Source: Symbiodinium sp. CCMP2592 (lineage: Eukaryota > Sar > Dinophyceae > Suessiales > Symbiodiniaceae). Taken from it: a stretch of 64,000 nt of DNA. The stretch lies in the NCBI GenBank assembly GCA_905221615.1, contig CAJNDT010000491.1, forward strand, positions 706,569 to 770,568, given 5' to 3'. A program made the translations under genes and the position numbers. The notes beneath the pieces are model-generated. The model worked only from the letters and a program-made list of their open reading frames with translations. It did not search any database and was not told where the DNA came from. Shown here piece after piece: positions 31,524 to 42,065 of this stretch. Every line of letters starts with the position of its first letter. Position 1 is the stretch's first letter.

Positions 31524-34500
31524 CTTAGTCACACCGGCGGCTGCAGCTGGAAACCAACAGCAGCCACAGCAGCAGCCAGAACCGGCAACCGAAGACCCCC
31601 AGCAGCAACACAGCCCACAGCCAGCACACACACCACAGATGTCACAGATTCCGGCGATTTCTGCAGACTCTCTTCAAGTTGAAGAAGAAACACTCTCTTC
31701 AAGTTGAAGAAGAAACCACCACAAACCAACAGCACACCCAACCACAGACTCCAGCCCGGCCCCTCACAGCCGCAAACAGTGGCAAAGCAGACATGACACA
31801 CGCCACCGCCAGCACACCAGAGCCCATTGGTTCAAGACCCACATTGCCCAGCCCAGCAAGAAGGGCAGAACCAAACACGACCTCCAAACCACCCCGCACC
31901 AGATTCTCCGAGGTGCCTTCTGGAACACCACAGGCCTCCTTGAAGCAGCCAAATTGCACAGGCTGATTGATATCATGTGAAAGCACCGCTTCAGCTGGCT
32001 GGTGCTCACAGAGACCCACATGAAGCAACCCGATCAATTTATGATCGACGGCCACACCATCACTCACAGCGCCACGGAGGAATACGACAACAAAGGCAAC
32101 CCCACGCAGACCTTCACAGGGGTATCGCTGATCATGGCCCCACACCTCACACCCACCATCACCGACCTCACCTGCATAGATGGCAGATTTCTCACCTTCA
32201 CCATTGACACAGTCGAGGCCCCCCTCACAATACTGGCAGTGTACGCCCCCCACAACCAACGGGAGCAGCAATGCAGAGACCAATTTTGGCAAGCACTCAA
32301 CAGCACAGGGAAAGATCACCGCTGCTGGTGGTTGGCGACTTCAATGCCCTTGCCCTCGACGAGATTGCTGCCCTCCCCCACGCCACCGGCCCCCACTTTA
32401 TTCCCGGCAAAACCGCCGAGGAAGACGAGCCAGCAGACGAAGAGGACGGAGACACCAACCAACGCCAGTTCCACGATCTCCTTGCCTCACAGGACTACTG
32501 CCTCCCACAGAGCTGGCTGCAAAAAGCACCACAGAACAGACACACCCACAAACGGCCCAACGGAGATCTGGTCCAGCTGGACCACGCCATCATCCACAAG
32601 GAGTGGCGCAACATTATCCACAACATCCACTCTCTCCCCGGCGCTGCCCTCAACAGCAACCACTATCTGGTCAAGGTAGAGCTACAGCTCCGCACCAAGG
32701 AGACCAAGCGCACACCACCCAAGCCAAGACACACCAGAACACCGACCACAGAACAAAAGCAACAGTACGACCAACACATCCAACAGAAGCTTCATCCCAC
32801 TCTCAGCGACGACAACACCTACTCACAGCCACCAGCGCAGCTCCCTCTTACAGCCCAGCCACACACGCTCTGACTGGTCCACCCTTAGCCAGGCGGCATC
32901 TGAAGCAAGCACGGAACACAGCATCCTTTCCCAAGCACCCTTGGATCACACAAGCCACCTGGCAGCTGATACAACAATGCTCGGCGGCGCGACTCTCACA
33001 GAGAGAAGACCTGGAGGCGCAGCTTCACAAAGACATCAGAAAACAAGCACGCAAAGACAAAACACAATGGCTTAAAGAACGTCTGGCCGAAAGCGGGGCC
33101 ACCTTAGATTGGCGCCAAAAGTGGCGATGGATCAAAAGGATACGTTCGGACTACAAGCCCAGGCCGTCAATACGGGACTCACAGGGCAAACCCACAAGCC
33201 TTTCAGAGCAAGCCCAAACCTTTGCAGCATACCTGCGAGACTCACATTGGGCACCACCACCCACACCATACACGGGTCCCACCGACCCCTTTCACCCACC
33301 TGCCACCGTGGACCAGCAGCCAATCACCACAGCCGAGCTCAACGAAGCACTCAAGGAGCTTGCGCACAACAAAGCCCCAGGCCCTGACCAGCTCCCCGCC
33401 GAGGCATGGCAGTGGCTAGATGAGCACAACAAAGAAGCACTCCTTAGAGTGCTCAACCGGTCCCTCCTCACAGCCACTGTTCCAGATGACTGGCACAAAG
33501 AAATAGTGGTCGAAATTTACAAGGGCAAAGGACCACTCACAGACCCTGCCAGCTACAGACCAATCTCCCTACTCAACACTTCATACAAGCTTTTCGCGAA
33601 GATCATCCACAACAGACTCCAAGCAGCACTGGATGACAGGCTTCGAGAAACCCAGTTTGGGTTCAGAGCAACACGCTCTACCTCACAGCCCATCCACATC
33701 ATCCGCAGACTCATAGAAAGAGCGGAGGCAACCGGACAATCACTCTACACTCTACACCATCCTTCTTGATTGGGAGAAGGCCTTCGACAAGATCCACCCA
33801 GACGCCCTCATCACTGCACTCACGCGCTACGGCGTCCCACAGCATTTCACAGCACTGATCAAGAACATCTACACCTCACCACAATTCAGGGTTGCGGCAG
33901 CAGGCAAACACAGCACGGAAGAAGAGGCGAGCTCGGGCACTCGGCAGGGATGTCCTTTGTCACCCTACCTCTTCCTCATAGTGCACGGCATGGTGATGCA
34001 CGACGTGGACCAAGAGCTCACAGCCAACGGGGAATTCCTTCCCTGGCTCTACAGCCAAAACCAGCCCTTCTACGACTTAGCGTACGCCGACGACACTGCG
34101 CTGATGGCGGGTACGGCGACCAGGGCACAACAGCTCCTCCACACGCTGCAGCGTGTTGCCGCTCACAGCAACCTTCACCTCAATCTCAAAAAGTGCGTTT
34201 AGTTACGCTCACTGTTCACCCACCTCACAGAACTTCACAGACGGCACCCCACTTAGCATCGAGCAACACGCCAAGTACCTCGGAGTCATGCTTAGCAGCA
34301 ACGGCTCCTCACACAAGGACGTCACCACACGGCTAGCCAAAGCCAGGAAGCATTTCCACTCTTGCACCAATTCTGGCGCAACACCGACCTCACACTGAAG
34401 TGGACACTCCGCATCTACAATGCGGTTTTCATTCCCCGGGTGACTTAGTCTGCAGCCCTCACAGCCGGCGACTACCACAGGCTAGAAGCCTTCCACTCAC

Positions 34501-34980
34501 AGTCACTCCGCAAGATCCTTCACTTTAAAAGCACTTACTACACCGAAGTTCTCAACCCCACAGCACGCACTTACACCAACCAGGAGGTGAGAGCACTTAC
34601 CTCACAGCCACCTCTCACCCACCACATCCACAAAGCAGAGCTGAAACTTTTCGGGCACATTCTTAGATCCCATCCGAACAGTATAGAACGGAACTGCTGT
34701 TTTACTAGGTCTTTTCAGTACAGAGGGGGAACGGTAGGAGCAGGCCTTAGGCCAGGTAGGCGAAGGGTCCACTGGACAGAACAGTGCACCAAGCTGCTTT
34801 GGCGCTGGCTTTTAAAGTCCTCAAGGCCCCCAGCCACTCACAGCCCTACCTTCCCGTACTCCTATCTACAAGCTCACAGAACAGCTGTAGACCGCCACTT
34901 TTGGAGTACGCTAGTGAGGTTGCCAACGTGCATGACACTCCTAAAAGCACACTCCTACGTAGTTCTCTCACAGACCTGAG
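31524..34980 (+). pseudogene. LINE retrotransposon ORF2 remnant (endonuclease and reverse transcriptase)
   Basis: The coding signal moves through at least four frames. An APE-type endonuclease starts near 31990 (VLTETHMKQPDQF, GVSLIMAP, TILAVYAPHN) and continues around 32330-32690 with VVGDFNA, QLDHAIIH and LNSNHY, where Asn replaces the usual Asp of SDH. RT follows at 33300-33770 (HNKAPGPDQLPAEAW, SYRPISLLNTSYKLFAKII, FGFRATRST) and, after a frame change near 33765, LDWEKAFDKI, GTRQGCPLSPYLF and YADDTALM at about 34080. A C-terminal part is visible to 34980. The catalytic YADD is kept but the frames are broken, so this is a dead copy. Upstream 31524-31720 is a Gln/Pro-rich leader. Confidence 0.8.
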
Positions 34981-35100
34981 TTCTTGCGGAGTCGTTGCTG
35001 AGCGAGTTGCATAGGGCCGCCCAAAAAACCTCCCCGTAGTCCTTTCAACACATGTCTCGCGCCGCAAAACTGGGCTATGTCCATGGCCCTGAATCACTGA

Positions 35101-35336
35101 ATCACTGATTAGGAATTTAAGATGGGTGTCTGACATGACACTGCCAAGGATCTGACTGAATCACTGATTAGGAGTTTAAGATGGGTCTCTGACATGACAC
35201 TGCCAAGGATCTGACTGAATCACTGATTAGGAATTTAAGCAGGGTGTCTGACGTGATATTGCCAAGGATCTGACTGAATCACTGAATAGGAATTTAAATA
35301 GGGTGTCTGACATGACCCTGCAAAGGATCTTCGGAA
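35101..35336. repeat. 59-bp tandem repeat, four copies
   Basis: Units start ATCACTGATTAGGAATTTAA at 35101, 35160, 35219 and 35278 and contain GGGTGTCTGACATGACACTG. Divergence between copies is low, a few substitutions each. Confidence 0.9.
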
Positions 35337-35339
35337 CTT

Positions 35340-37000
35340 CATGTCACGACGTGTGCACTTGAGCCCGGTCACCACAATCAAAGCAAGTCAGCTGGCGCAA
35401 TGGTGCAAGAGTGTGCATGCGTGCACCCTCTCGGCAACGAAAAGAAGCTGAAGGGACCTCTTCCGGCAGGCACCGTGAACCAAGACAGTGATGATGAAGA
35501 AGAAATGCGGGACCTGGCGTATGCACAACATGGTTCCACACCAAGTTTGAGCATGCTAAGCTAGGGCAGCCGCCTCGAAGCCATCCGAGTGGTTCTGTTA
35601 GCCAGCCTGTCATGCATTTCTCACGGACTTATACTAAAAAGCTATGCCTGTGGCACCTCCGTCGAAAGCGAAGACGAAATCGAAATGTCCAACTTGTGGA
35701 CCTGATGATCATCTAATCACTCTCAAGAATCTGAGAAACCAGAACGATAAGTTGCGGACCCAGCTGTGCACGGACTCCACCGAGATTGTGGACGGGATGA
35801 TCACTTCATTCACTGTTAAACTGTTAAGCATCTGAGAAACTAGCCCGGCTGTGAACATAGCTGAAATCGGCAATGAAATTCAGTCTCGGACCTTAATCAC
35901 CAAGAGGAAAAATCATTGAACTGAAAGCGTGTAAATCTCAGCTCCTGGCGCCAGCTTCAAAATAGAGGCCGAAGGATGCCACCTGGCCATGGAATGCTGC
36001 AAGGGGGCCCGATTTGGCGATGGCAGTCACCTGCCTCGAAGCCGAAATCGAAGACCTGCAAGAAATTCTTGGGAAAGACATTCGAAATCAAGAGCAAGAC
36101 TGCAACTGAACCGGCCTCCGAGACCATCCAGATCAGAAATCGTCCACCGCCATAGCCATAGACCTGGCAGGTTCAAGCACAATGGCGGATGTTAACCAGG
36201 GCCCCTTGAGCACGCCTGGTTGCTGGGGCCCACAATGGAGCTCACCCAGCAGGGTAGTTGCTGGGGCCCCGAATTGGGGCTCACCCAGCAAGGTTGACCA
36301 GGGCCCGATTGAGCTCACCTGGTTGCGGCCAATGAGTGCGCTGCCATCGCGCGATCCCAGTCTCGAAATACTGACGACCCTGGGTCTGCCGGAAGTTCCA
36401 AACATTCAGCAAAGCTACGTCATTGTCATAATCAACACCTGCAGCCCGGTATCTCTCTTGCAGACGAACAGCGCTCGGAGTCTCCTCAAAAGTAGCCTCA
36501 TAATCTTCCCACGGATCCAGGAGCTGCGGGGTCCGAGCATGAACAGAGCGAGGATCAGAAGAAGTCGAGGCGGAGCTACGATCCGGATGAAGCAGTTCAG
36601 AGCCAAGGACGACGCTAGACGAGGCAAGGAATGCATCATGATGGCCTGTCCTTCGTACGTGAAGGAAAGCTCTACCCAAGTACTGCCATTGAAGGTCACC
36701 CTCCGCGACAGCACACAACTCCTCAACGAGCAACCTCACACGCGTGAGATCGAGGACAGCAAGGATGGACAGCCGGACTGCCGCTCAGCGGAACGCACAC
36801 GAGTCACAGCTCCGTCCTGCAGCCGATTATTGCTGGTCACGGCAGGTCGAGCATTGTTGCTGTTGGTCATGGCGGCGCGAGCAGGTGGGCTCGGAGCCTC
36901 CCAGGAGTTCACGGCCCGTTGGAACCATGAGCATCCACGCAACCACCACCAGCTAACAACTACAACGCAAAAGCTGACAAAGATGGCCCAGTCTGGCCAC
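35340..37000. other. Gene-poor stretch with possible exon fragments
   Basis: A plus-strand frame at 35644-35835 begins MPVAPPSKAKTKSKCPTCGP and continues as a short coiled coil; another coiled-coil-like piece lies near 36015-36100. Neither connects to a recognisable gene. At 36198-36330 a roughly 50-bp unit with CAGGGCCC, TTGCTGGGGCCC and GAGCTCACC recurs about three times. A minus-strand frame at 36739-36281 (152 codons) has no known motif. Confidence 0.25.
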
Positions 37001-37039
37001 CAACCATCCTGCAGTTCACCAGTGTGCTCCTGGGGAAGT

Positions 37040-37790
37040 CAACGCCCAACCTGAGGAGGCCAATCCGGCCCTCGTTCGTGAGTGCCAGCAACTTGCTGGT
37101 GAACTTCTATGGCTTATGACTTACACGCGGCCAGACATCTGCTTTGCAGTTTCTGCCATGACACGTCTGTTAAGCAGCAGGCCCGAGGAGGCTAAAGCCA
37201 TTGGCCACCAGATTTTGCGGTACATCCGCAAATGCCCGAGCACCGGGCTCTCGTGCGGGCCGCCACCTGGGGATGAGGGGCCTGAAGGGGTTTATGTTCG
37301 TCGGGTTTTGGAGGTTGCGGAAGGTATCAGTGACGCTAGCTTCGCACCCCAGGGTGGACGTTCCCACCACTGCTCGATGACACTGCTTGGAGGCGCTTTG
37401 ATTACCTGGAGTTCTCAGCGCCAGGCCTTCATGACCCAATCCACGGCAGAATGTGAGTTGGTTGGGTTAGCGCATGTTTTGTCAGACCTAGAAGCCCAGA
37501 AGCTTTTGTTTGAAGCGCTGCTTGAGACGTCGGTTCAGTGTGTGTTGTATTACGATAACAAGGCCACTATTTCGATCTGCAGCGTGCCCTTCGGGGCATG
37601 GAGGTCTCGACACCTCCATGTGCGTGCAAACGTCGTCAAGGAGAAGTTGTCCTCCGGTTGGCTGCTCCGTCACCTGCGAGGTCGGTTCATGTTGGCCGAC
37701 ATCGGCGCTAAGGCTTTGCAACGTGAGGCTGCTCGAGCTGTTAGCATATCTAGGTCTGCATATACCCGAGTGTCCCATGACCCCGAGTAA
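37040..37790 (+). pseudogene. Copia-like RNase H end (plus-strand copy)
   Basis: The frame is open from at least 37040 and reads QQLAGELLWLMTYTRPDICF, then SDASFAPQGGRSHHCSMTLL, QSTAECELVGLAH and YDNKATISI, ending HLHVRANVVKEKL. These are the connection and RNase H motifs of Ty1/copia Pol (TRPD, first Asp in SDAS, STAE.E, DN, HI.(I/V)R). No matching RT lies upstream on this strand, so this is a 5'-truncated copy. Confidence 0.75.
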
Positions 37791-37859
37791 TGGTCTTGAT
37801 GAGGCCCGCGTGGAGTCGACTGCCGAATCTCACACTGTGCGTGCATCGCGACATCAAGA

Positions 37860-38519
37860 GATTCTGAAGGCTTTGCTGTTGCTAGAGGTTCTTGATAGGC
37901 TTCTTCCGGTGCATGGTAGTAAGACCAGTGGGCAAGTCAGACTTCTCCTGGCCTGGGTATCGCAACAAAAGTTCGGCAGTGAACGATTTTTGATGCAACA
38001 GAATGGCTTCACCACGACGTTCAAGCTCAAAGCCCCGATGCGAAAGAATGCCAACCTCATCAAGATACTCCGGTGCGGTAGTTTTCCACAGAGAGCACAC
38101 AAACTCCGTGAGTGGACGAATGAACGAGGGCTCGGCAGCGATCAATGCATCATCTACGTACAAACTACGAAACCGACGGTGGTTGCAGAGCCATCTGCAG
38201 CGGTAGCGATAACCCTTCAAATATTGGGGTCACACTCAAGCCTGCCGAAAGTGACATCGCAGTCCAACAGACAAGCCTTGGCAGTTGACATCGTGTGATC
38301 GCGCCCCTCACACCAACTACGCGGTGCAATTGTCAACCCATACAGAGCTCCCAGCACCAGCCAGAAGCGCTCAGAGCAGATGTGATGAATGCGCCACAGG
38401 GCCGGGGTTTTGACGACTGTGGGCACGTCATGTGCATCTATAAGCTTCAACTGCAAGAAGGCGGTCTTTACGTCGAAGCTTGAAATCTTCCAGCCCCATG
38501 CGGCACAGCACCTCAATAC
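37860..38519 (-). pseudogene. Copia-like reverse transcriptase, downstream half (interrupted by the provirus)
   Basis: Reading away from the provirus: LRCCAAWGWKISSFDVKTAF (first catalytic Asp), LVLGALYGLTIAPRSW, a frame change near 38217, then FRSLYVDDALIAAEPSF (YVDD box), and loss of homology near 37880. The upstream half of the same RT is at 60700-61000 beyond the provirus. Orientation is opposite to the RNase H piece at 37040-37790, so that piece belongs to another copy or an inversion. Confidence 0.8.
38515..38519. repeat. Target-site duplication AATAC, left copy
   Basis: AATAC directly precedes the left inverted repeat and recurs at 60700-60704 directly after the right one. Keeping one copy and removing the element gives an unbroken Copia RT frame. 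Confidence 0.85.
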
Positions 38520-38755
38520 AGTTAGGTGGGGGCATGCCCCATGTTTATCTCCGTACCGCAAACGCCTGATGCGTTATTTCCCTAGGGTATACCCTATGAT
38601 TTCAACATTTCAATAAATTTTTGCACATTTTTGACATCATACCCTCGCACATTTCGCCATTAAAATTTCAGAAATTTATGATAAAAAATTCATAAAATTT
38701 TACAATAATTTTATCATAAATTTTACAATAATTTTATGATAAAATTTTTGTGATA
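38520..38755. repeat. Left terminal inverted repeat of the provirus
   Basis: Starts AGTTAGGTGGGGGCATGCCCC, which includes the 12-bp palindrome GGGGCATGCCCC, and continues with ...CCTAGGGTATACCCTATG... into an AT-rich inner half. It matches the reverse complement of 60464-60699 with about two mismatches. The AG...CT ends agree with polinton termini. Confidence 0.95.
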
Positions 38756-38758
38756 TTT

Positions 38759-38986
38759 CTATACTGCTTGTTTTTTGTTTTTAAAATAACTCTTCAAATC
38801 ATTTAGTGAATCTTGTATATTTTTAATATATTCATCATCTATAAATGTTGTGTTGGAATTCTTTTTCATTGTTATCAGTATATCTTTTTGTCTTTCTAAT
38901 ATTAAATATTTTTTCATTGTATATTCATCACACAAGTTATCTAGCTCTTTTTCAAATACCTCTTTATATTTGTCTTTATCCATCAT
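38759..38986 (-). CDS. Small charged protein (75 aa), provirus
   Basis: The frame starts MMDKDKYKEVFEKELDNLCD and is helical and lysine/glutamate-rich throughout. It is the gene nearest the left end, on the minus strand, 3 bp from the inverted repeat. Upstream is an AT-rich promoter-like block with (TA)n (38987-39040), similar to those of the right-hand genes. Unknown function. AT-rich codon use matches the viral backbone. Confidence 0.5.
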   Translation of the reverse strand: MMDKDKYKEVFEKELDNLCDEYTMKKYLILERQKDILITMKKNSNTTFIDDEYIKNIQDSLNDLKSYFKNKKQAV

Positions 38987-39040
38987 ATATATATATATAT
39001 ATAATACTATATATTTTTCTTTTTAAAACTTTTAAAACTT
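38987..39040 (-). promoter_or_regulatory. AT-rich promoter-like block, left early gene
   Basis: On the minus strand it reads AAAAGTTTTAAAAAG, then AAAAATATATAGTATTATAT with (TA)n up to the ATG. The AAAGAAAAA...TATAGTATTATATATA core matches the blocks before 54598 and 59836. Confidence 0.5.
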
Positions 39041-39089
39041 TTATATAATTTTATCTTCATTTCTTTAAATATGTGTAATTTCACATAAT

Positions 39090-39326
39090 TTATGAAATAT
39101 TATTTTCATACAATTCTATCAGTTCTTTTTGTAGTTCAATTTGTTTTTCCAAAAACTTCATTTCCTTATCTAAATGTTCTTGTTCTTCTTTTTCTATAAC
39201 ACACTTTTGTTTTATTTCTACAATTTTACTTTCTCTACTTTCTTTGATAATTTCTAATTTTTCCAATTCATGTTTTGCTTGCTTGTATAATATTTCAAAT
39301 AATTCATCTTGAACCGATTTTTTCAT
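39090..39326 (-). CDS. Small coiled-coil protein (78 aa), provirus
   Basis: The sequence is almost entirely heptad-like charged helix (HELEKLEIIKESRESKIVEI, EFLEKQIELQ-type pattern). It probably forms an extended coiled coil. It follows the same promoter-like block as the neighbouring minus-strand gene. No family is recognised. Confidence 0.5.
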   Translation of the reverse strand: MKKSVQDELFEILYKQAKHELEKLEIIKESRESKIVEIKQKCVIEKEEQEHLDKEMKFLEKQIELQKELIELYENNIS

Positions 39327-39385
39327 ATATATATATATATATATAATAATATATATTTTTCTTTTTAAAACTTTTAAAACTTTTG
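39327..39385 (-). promoter_or_regulatory. AT-rich promoter-like block, second left gene
   Basis: On the minus strand: AAAACTTTTAAAAGTTTTAA (in part), AAAAAGAAAAATATATATTA, then (TA)n to the start codon. Nearly identical to the block at 38987-39040, so the two genes share upstream signals. Confidence 0.5.
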
Positions 39386-39389
39386 TTTT

Positions 39390-39519
39390 TACAACATGTC
39401 ATGTGCAGTTCGGCATGTGCAATCTGCCATGAGTGGTTGTGCAGTGCTTCAACACGTTTTTTCATGAGACATTTTGTCACTCAAATTTTTAGAGTGTTTC
39501 AATTCGTAGAGCTGTCGCC
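39390..39519 (+). promoter_or_regulatory. Upstream region shared by host-like cargo genes
   Basis: CATGTGCAGTTCGGCATGTG then CAATCTGCCATGAGTG here resembles CATGTGCAATTCGGCATATG then CATTCTGACATGAGTG at 50218-50255. A GAGTGTTTCAATTCG word at 39491 recurs in part near 40420-40450. The shared 5' region suggests related capture events or a common promoter. Confidence 0.45.
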
Positions 39520-40197
39520 ATGGCAGACGCAATGTTCGCAGATGGTAAGTTCGACATCGTGGCTCGTTCTCCTACTGATTTCTTGTATCTCTTCAAAGCC
39601 CTTTCGTGGGACGATGTGTCAACCAAGACAGTAAAGGAGGTCTTACATCCATATGGCGACTTTGTCATTGTTGACATCAGCCTCGACGGTGTGATTGCTA
39701 CCTTTGCCACCATTCAAGGACTCGATGGCATCTTTGCTACAGAACTTGCGTTGACACGTGGCAATGGTTGTGAAATTCATTTCCGCTTGAAGCCTCAACC
39801 ACTTGACCCAAGTTACCGCATCATGTGCAAGATCGAATACTTCTTATCTGTGGATGGCACGTTGATCAAAACTCTCGATGTCGAATATTTGTTTCTGCAC
39901 GTGATGGGCGTCGATTTAGTTCTTAGTCCTTTCGAACGCCATGATGTTGCAGAGATTTCCGTTGACGGAACGCATCTTGATGATATCGACGTGAAGGCGC
40001 CTCTTGCTCCTCAGTTCGGATTGTCTCCAGGAAGCTACCATGTCCGCATCGTCTTGAACGTTCATCCTACTGATGATTTAAGACTATTTGAATTTGTTCG
40101 TGAACCTGCTGATGAAGAATTTGATTCAGATGGTCTCGACTCCGCAGATGATAGCACCGCTTATGCGAGCACTGAAGAGGATCAAGAAGAAGATTAA
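39520..40197 (+). CDS. Host-like cargo protein with acidic tail (225 aa)
   Basis: Intact frame, start MADAMFADGKFDIVARSPTD, with clearly GC-richer codons than the viral genes around it. The body alternates hydrophobic strands and looks globular. The last 35 residues are acidic (EEFDSDGLDSADDSTAY, EEDQEED). No known family. Base use and a distinct upstream region suggest acquisition from the host or another virus, later than the backbone. Confidence 0.55.
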   Translation: MADAMFADGKFDIVARSPTDFLYLFKALSWDDVSTKTVKEVLHPYGDFVIVDISLDGVIATFATIQGLDGIFATELALTRGNGCEIHFRLKPQPLDPSYRIMCKIEYFLSVDGTLIKTLDVEYLFLHVMGVDLVLSPFERHDVAEISVDGTHLDDIDVKAPLAPQFGLSPGSYHVRIVLNVHPTDDLRLFEFVREPADEEFDSDGLDSADDSTAYASTEEDQEED

Positions 40198-40562
40198 GAA
40201 GCCAGCAACTAAAATTTTGTCTCTTATGAGGAGTTTGAAAAGGCCACATGTGCCTCATAACTCCACGGTATAGAACACACACTCGTTGCGTTGCCTAGCA
40301 GCAATAGCAAAAAGCGGTGAGTGGAAGCGTCTTGCACGAGCCTTGTCTTGAGTGATGTGAGCACGTTTGTCGAGCTACCTGTGTTTTTCGCGTTAGCATT
40401 TGTTGCTCCAGTTTTTTGAGTGTTTCAAGAAACTTTTTCAATTCGCTTTGACCCGTCGTTTCTCGGATTGTATTTTATAAACTTTTATATTTTTGTTTAT
40501 ATTGGTTTATATTGAATATATTTCTATATTTTATACACTTTTATATATTTTATACCAAGGCC

Positions 40563-40739
40563 ATGCAGATCTCCGTGAAGACCATGACGGGCGAGACCAT
40601 CACCATGGATGTTCAAGCCAGTGACACGATGGACAATGTCATGGCAAAGATCTACGACCTCTACGGCATCACTAAAGACGACCAAGTCTGGGACGCTACT
40701 TATTTTTTATTAAGTATATACAAAAATATTTTTTCATAA
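40563..40739 (+). CDS. Ubiquitin-like N-terminal half (possible cargo)
   Basis: From the ATG at 40563 the frame reads [20 protein letters not shown] then [15 protein letters not shown], aligning with the first 35 residues of ubiquitin (MQI.VKT.TG.TIT..V..SDT..NV.AKI.D..G). After about residue 45 the similarity ends in an AT-rich stretch and a stop. The next gene (40804) is in another frame and contains I-G-G-G-K-R, which might be the remains of a ubiquitin-type Gly-Gly end, so an intron or indels between them are possible. Codon use is GC-rich, host-like. Confidence 0.6.
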   Translation: MQISVKTMTGETITMDVQASDTMDNVMAKIYDLYGITKDDQVWDATYFLLSIYKNIFS

Positions 40740-40803
40740 TAAAATTTTATATAAAATATACAGTAAGGTAAGCTCACATTCTGCCGAAGAGTTCAACAAT
40801 GTT

Positions 40804-41622
40804 ATGGGTATGCTATACTACAGCGACGAAGAAGACAGCAACGACGAAGACATCTACACTGGTGGACAGGAGATCTTGGATGATAAGGGCAATAAAGTTT
40901 TTTATCAAATAGGAGGGGGTAAAAGGGCACGTGCTTCTTCATCTAATGCTATGGGGTTTAAATGCACCAACAAATATACTTCTAAAAATCAACGTATCCG
41001 TTTTATCAATGAAGAAGCACGGAGCCTTGAAACACGGATCACTTCTTCGTCGGCGGTTTCAGCTGTTTTTACCGAACAAATAAAGCTTATTAAAGAAACC
41101 CTAGCTTGGGCAGAAACCGACCCGAAGAAGTGCATTACCACTATTTTATCGGTTGTTAATAGGAAGGTAAGGCTTAATTTAATTGAGGAACTAGCAAAAA
41201 GCAATAACGGGGAATTAAGGATTAAACAATTGGTTGATGTTTTGTTTCATTATGTAGATGATCAGTTGGGGGAGGTAGAGACTTTGGTTACTGCCCTTAA
41301 ATCTTATGCTTTACGTGCTATGGAAAAATTGGTCGTTAGTTTGTGGAGTTCTTCTAATGGTGATATTCAATGGCAAAAATTGTACGGGTCTTTAAGTAAA
41401 TGCCCTGTTCATGGCGATCGTCACCACGACGCGGAAAACCGCCACGACGACGACGATGACGACGACGATGACGATGACGACAGTGGCAAAAAAGATGACG
41501 ACGAAGAGATGCCGGATATCTCTTCCGTGTCTATATCTACGCCAAAAAACGAGGGCGTCCGCCAAAAATTACCACTTGATGAGGTGGGATGTTATAAAAA
41601 CATTTTTGAATATAGTAAATAA
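40804..41622 (+). CDS. Host-like cargo protein with poly-Asp run (272 aa)
   Basis: The start MGMLYYSDEEDSNDEDIYTG is acidic. Around residue 35 there is VFYQIGGGKRARAS. Residues 60-200 are helical (RIKQLVDVLFHYVDDQLGEV). Residues about 215-240 are a run of 12 aspartates encoded by GAC/GAT repeats. Open sequence in the same frame extends upstream to about 40714, so the start is uncertain and it could be the second exon of the ubiquitin-like gene. No family is recognised. Confidence 0.5.
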   Translation: MGMLYYSDEEDSNDEDIYTGGQEILDDKGNKVFYQIGGGKRARASSSNAMGFKCTNKYTSKNQRIRFINEEARSLETRITSSSAVSAVFTEQIKLIKETLAWAETDPKKCITTILSVVNRKVRLNLIEELAKSNNGELRIKQLVDVLFHYVDDQLGEVETLVTALKSYALRAMEKLVVSLWSSSNGDIQWQKLYGSLSKCPVHGDRHHDAENRHDDDDDDDDDDDDSGKKDDDEEMPDISSVSISTPKNEGVRQKLPLDEVGCYKNIFEYSK

Positions 41623-41794
41623 ATTTTACAATAGTTTGTTTATTCTTTTGTTTTCGCTGCAAGGTGGCTATATTCAGCGTGGGGCGCTCTATGGTCGCTG
41701 GTTTATCTGGTGGTTCTTCTTTTGTTTCGCCTACCATTTTAGAGGTGGGGAAAATATAAAATAATTATATAAAAAAAAACATAAATTTAATCCC

Positions 41795-42010
41795 TTGAAG
41801 GTGATCTGGATAACGGCACAGACCACTATGGGAGTGGAGGACAGATTTGTGAAAGGCAACATTTTATATTACTTTTTGGTTAGTAGTTCTGATAATATTA
41901 TAATGTTTTTTTATTCCAAATCCTCACAGGATCCTCGCGAGCGATGGCACAGAACAGCCTCGGGGATGAAGCATCGCCTCGCTGAGCAAAACGATGCTGG
42001 GAAGGGTTGA
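41795..42010 (+). CDS. Short uncertain frame, possible cargo fragment (71 aa)
   Basis: The sequence shows no motif. Its end (GCTGGGAAGGGTTGATT) resembles the 3' part of the other GC-rich cargo block near 51090. More likely a fragment or 3' untranslated region than a gene. Confidence 0.15.
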   Translation: MKVIWITAQTTMGVEDRFVKGNILYYFLVSSSDNIIMFFYSKSSQDPRERWHRTASGMKHRLAEQNDAGKG

Positions 42011-42065
42011 TTAAAGTAATAAATATTTCAATAAATTATATTTTTTATTGAAATATTTATATGTT

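Noticed and set aside
36182-37054. 290-codon plus-strand frame
   Set aside because: No motif, repeat at its start, overlaps an equally long minus-strand frame; kept only as uncertain sequence.
40685-40763. GT...AG intron joining the ubiquitin-like start to the 272-aa frame
   Set aside because: The frames can be joined on paper, but the donor GTCTGG is weak and no transcript supports it; left as a hypothesis.
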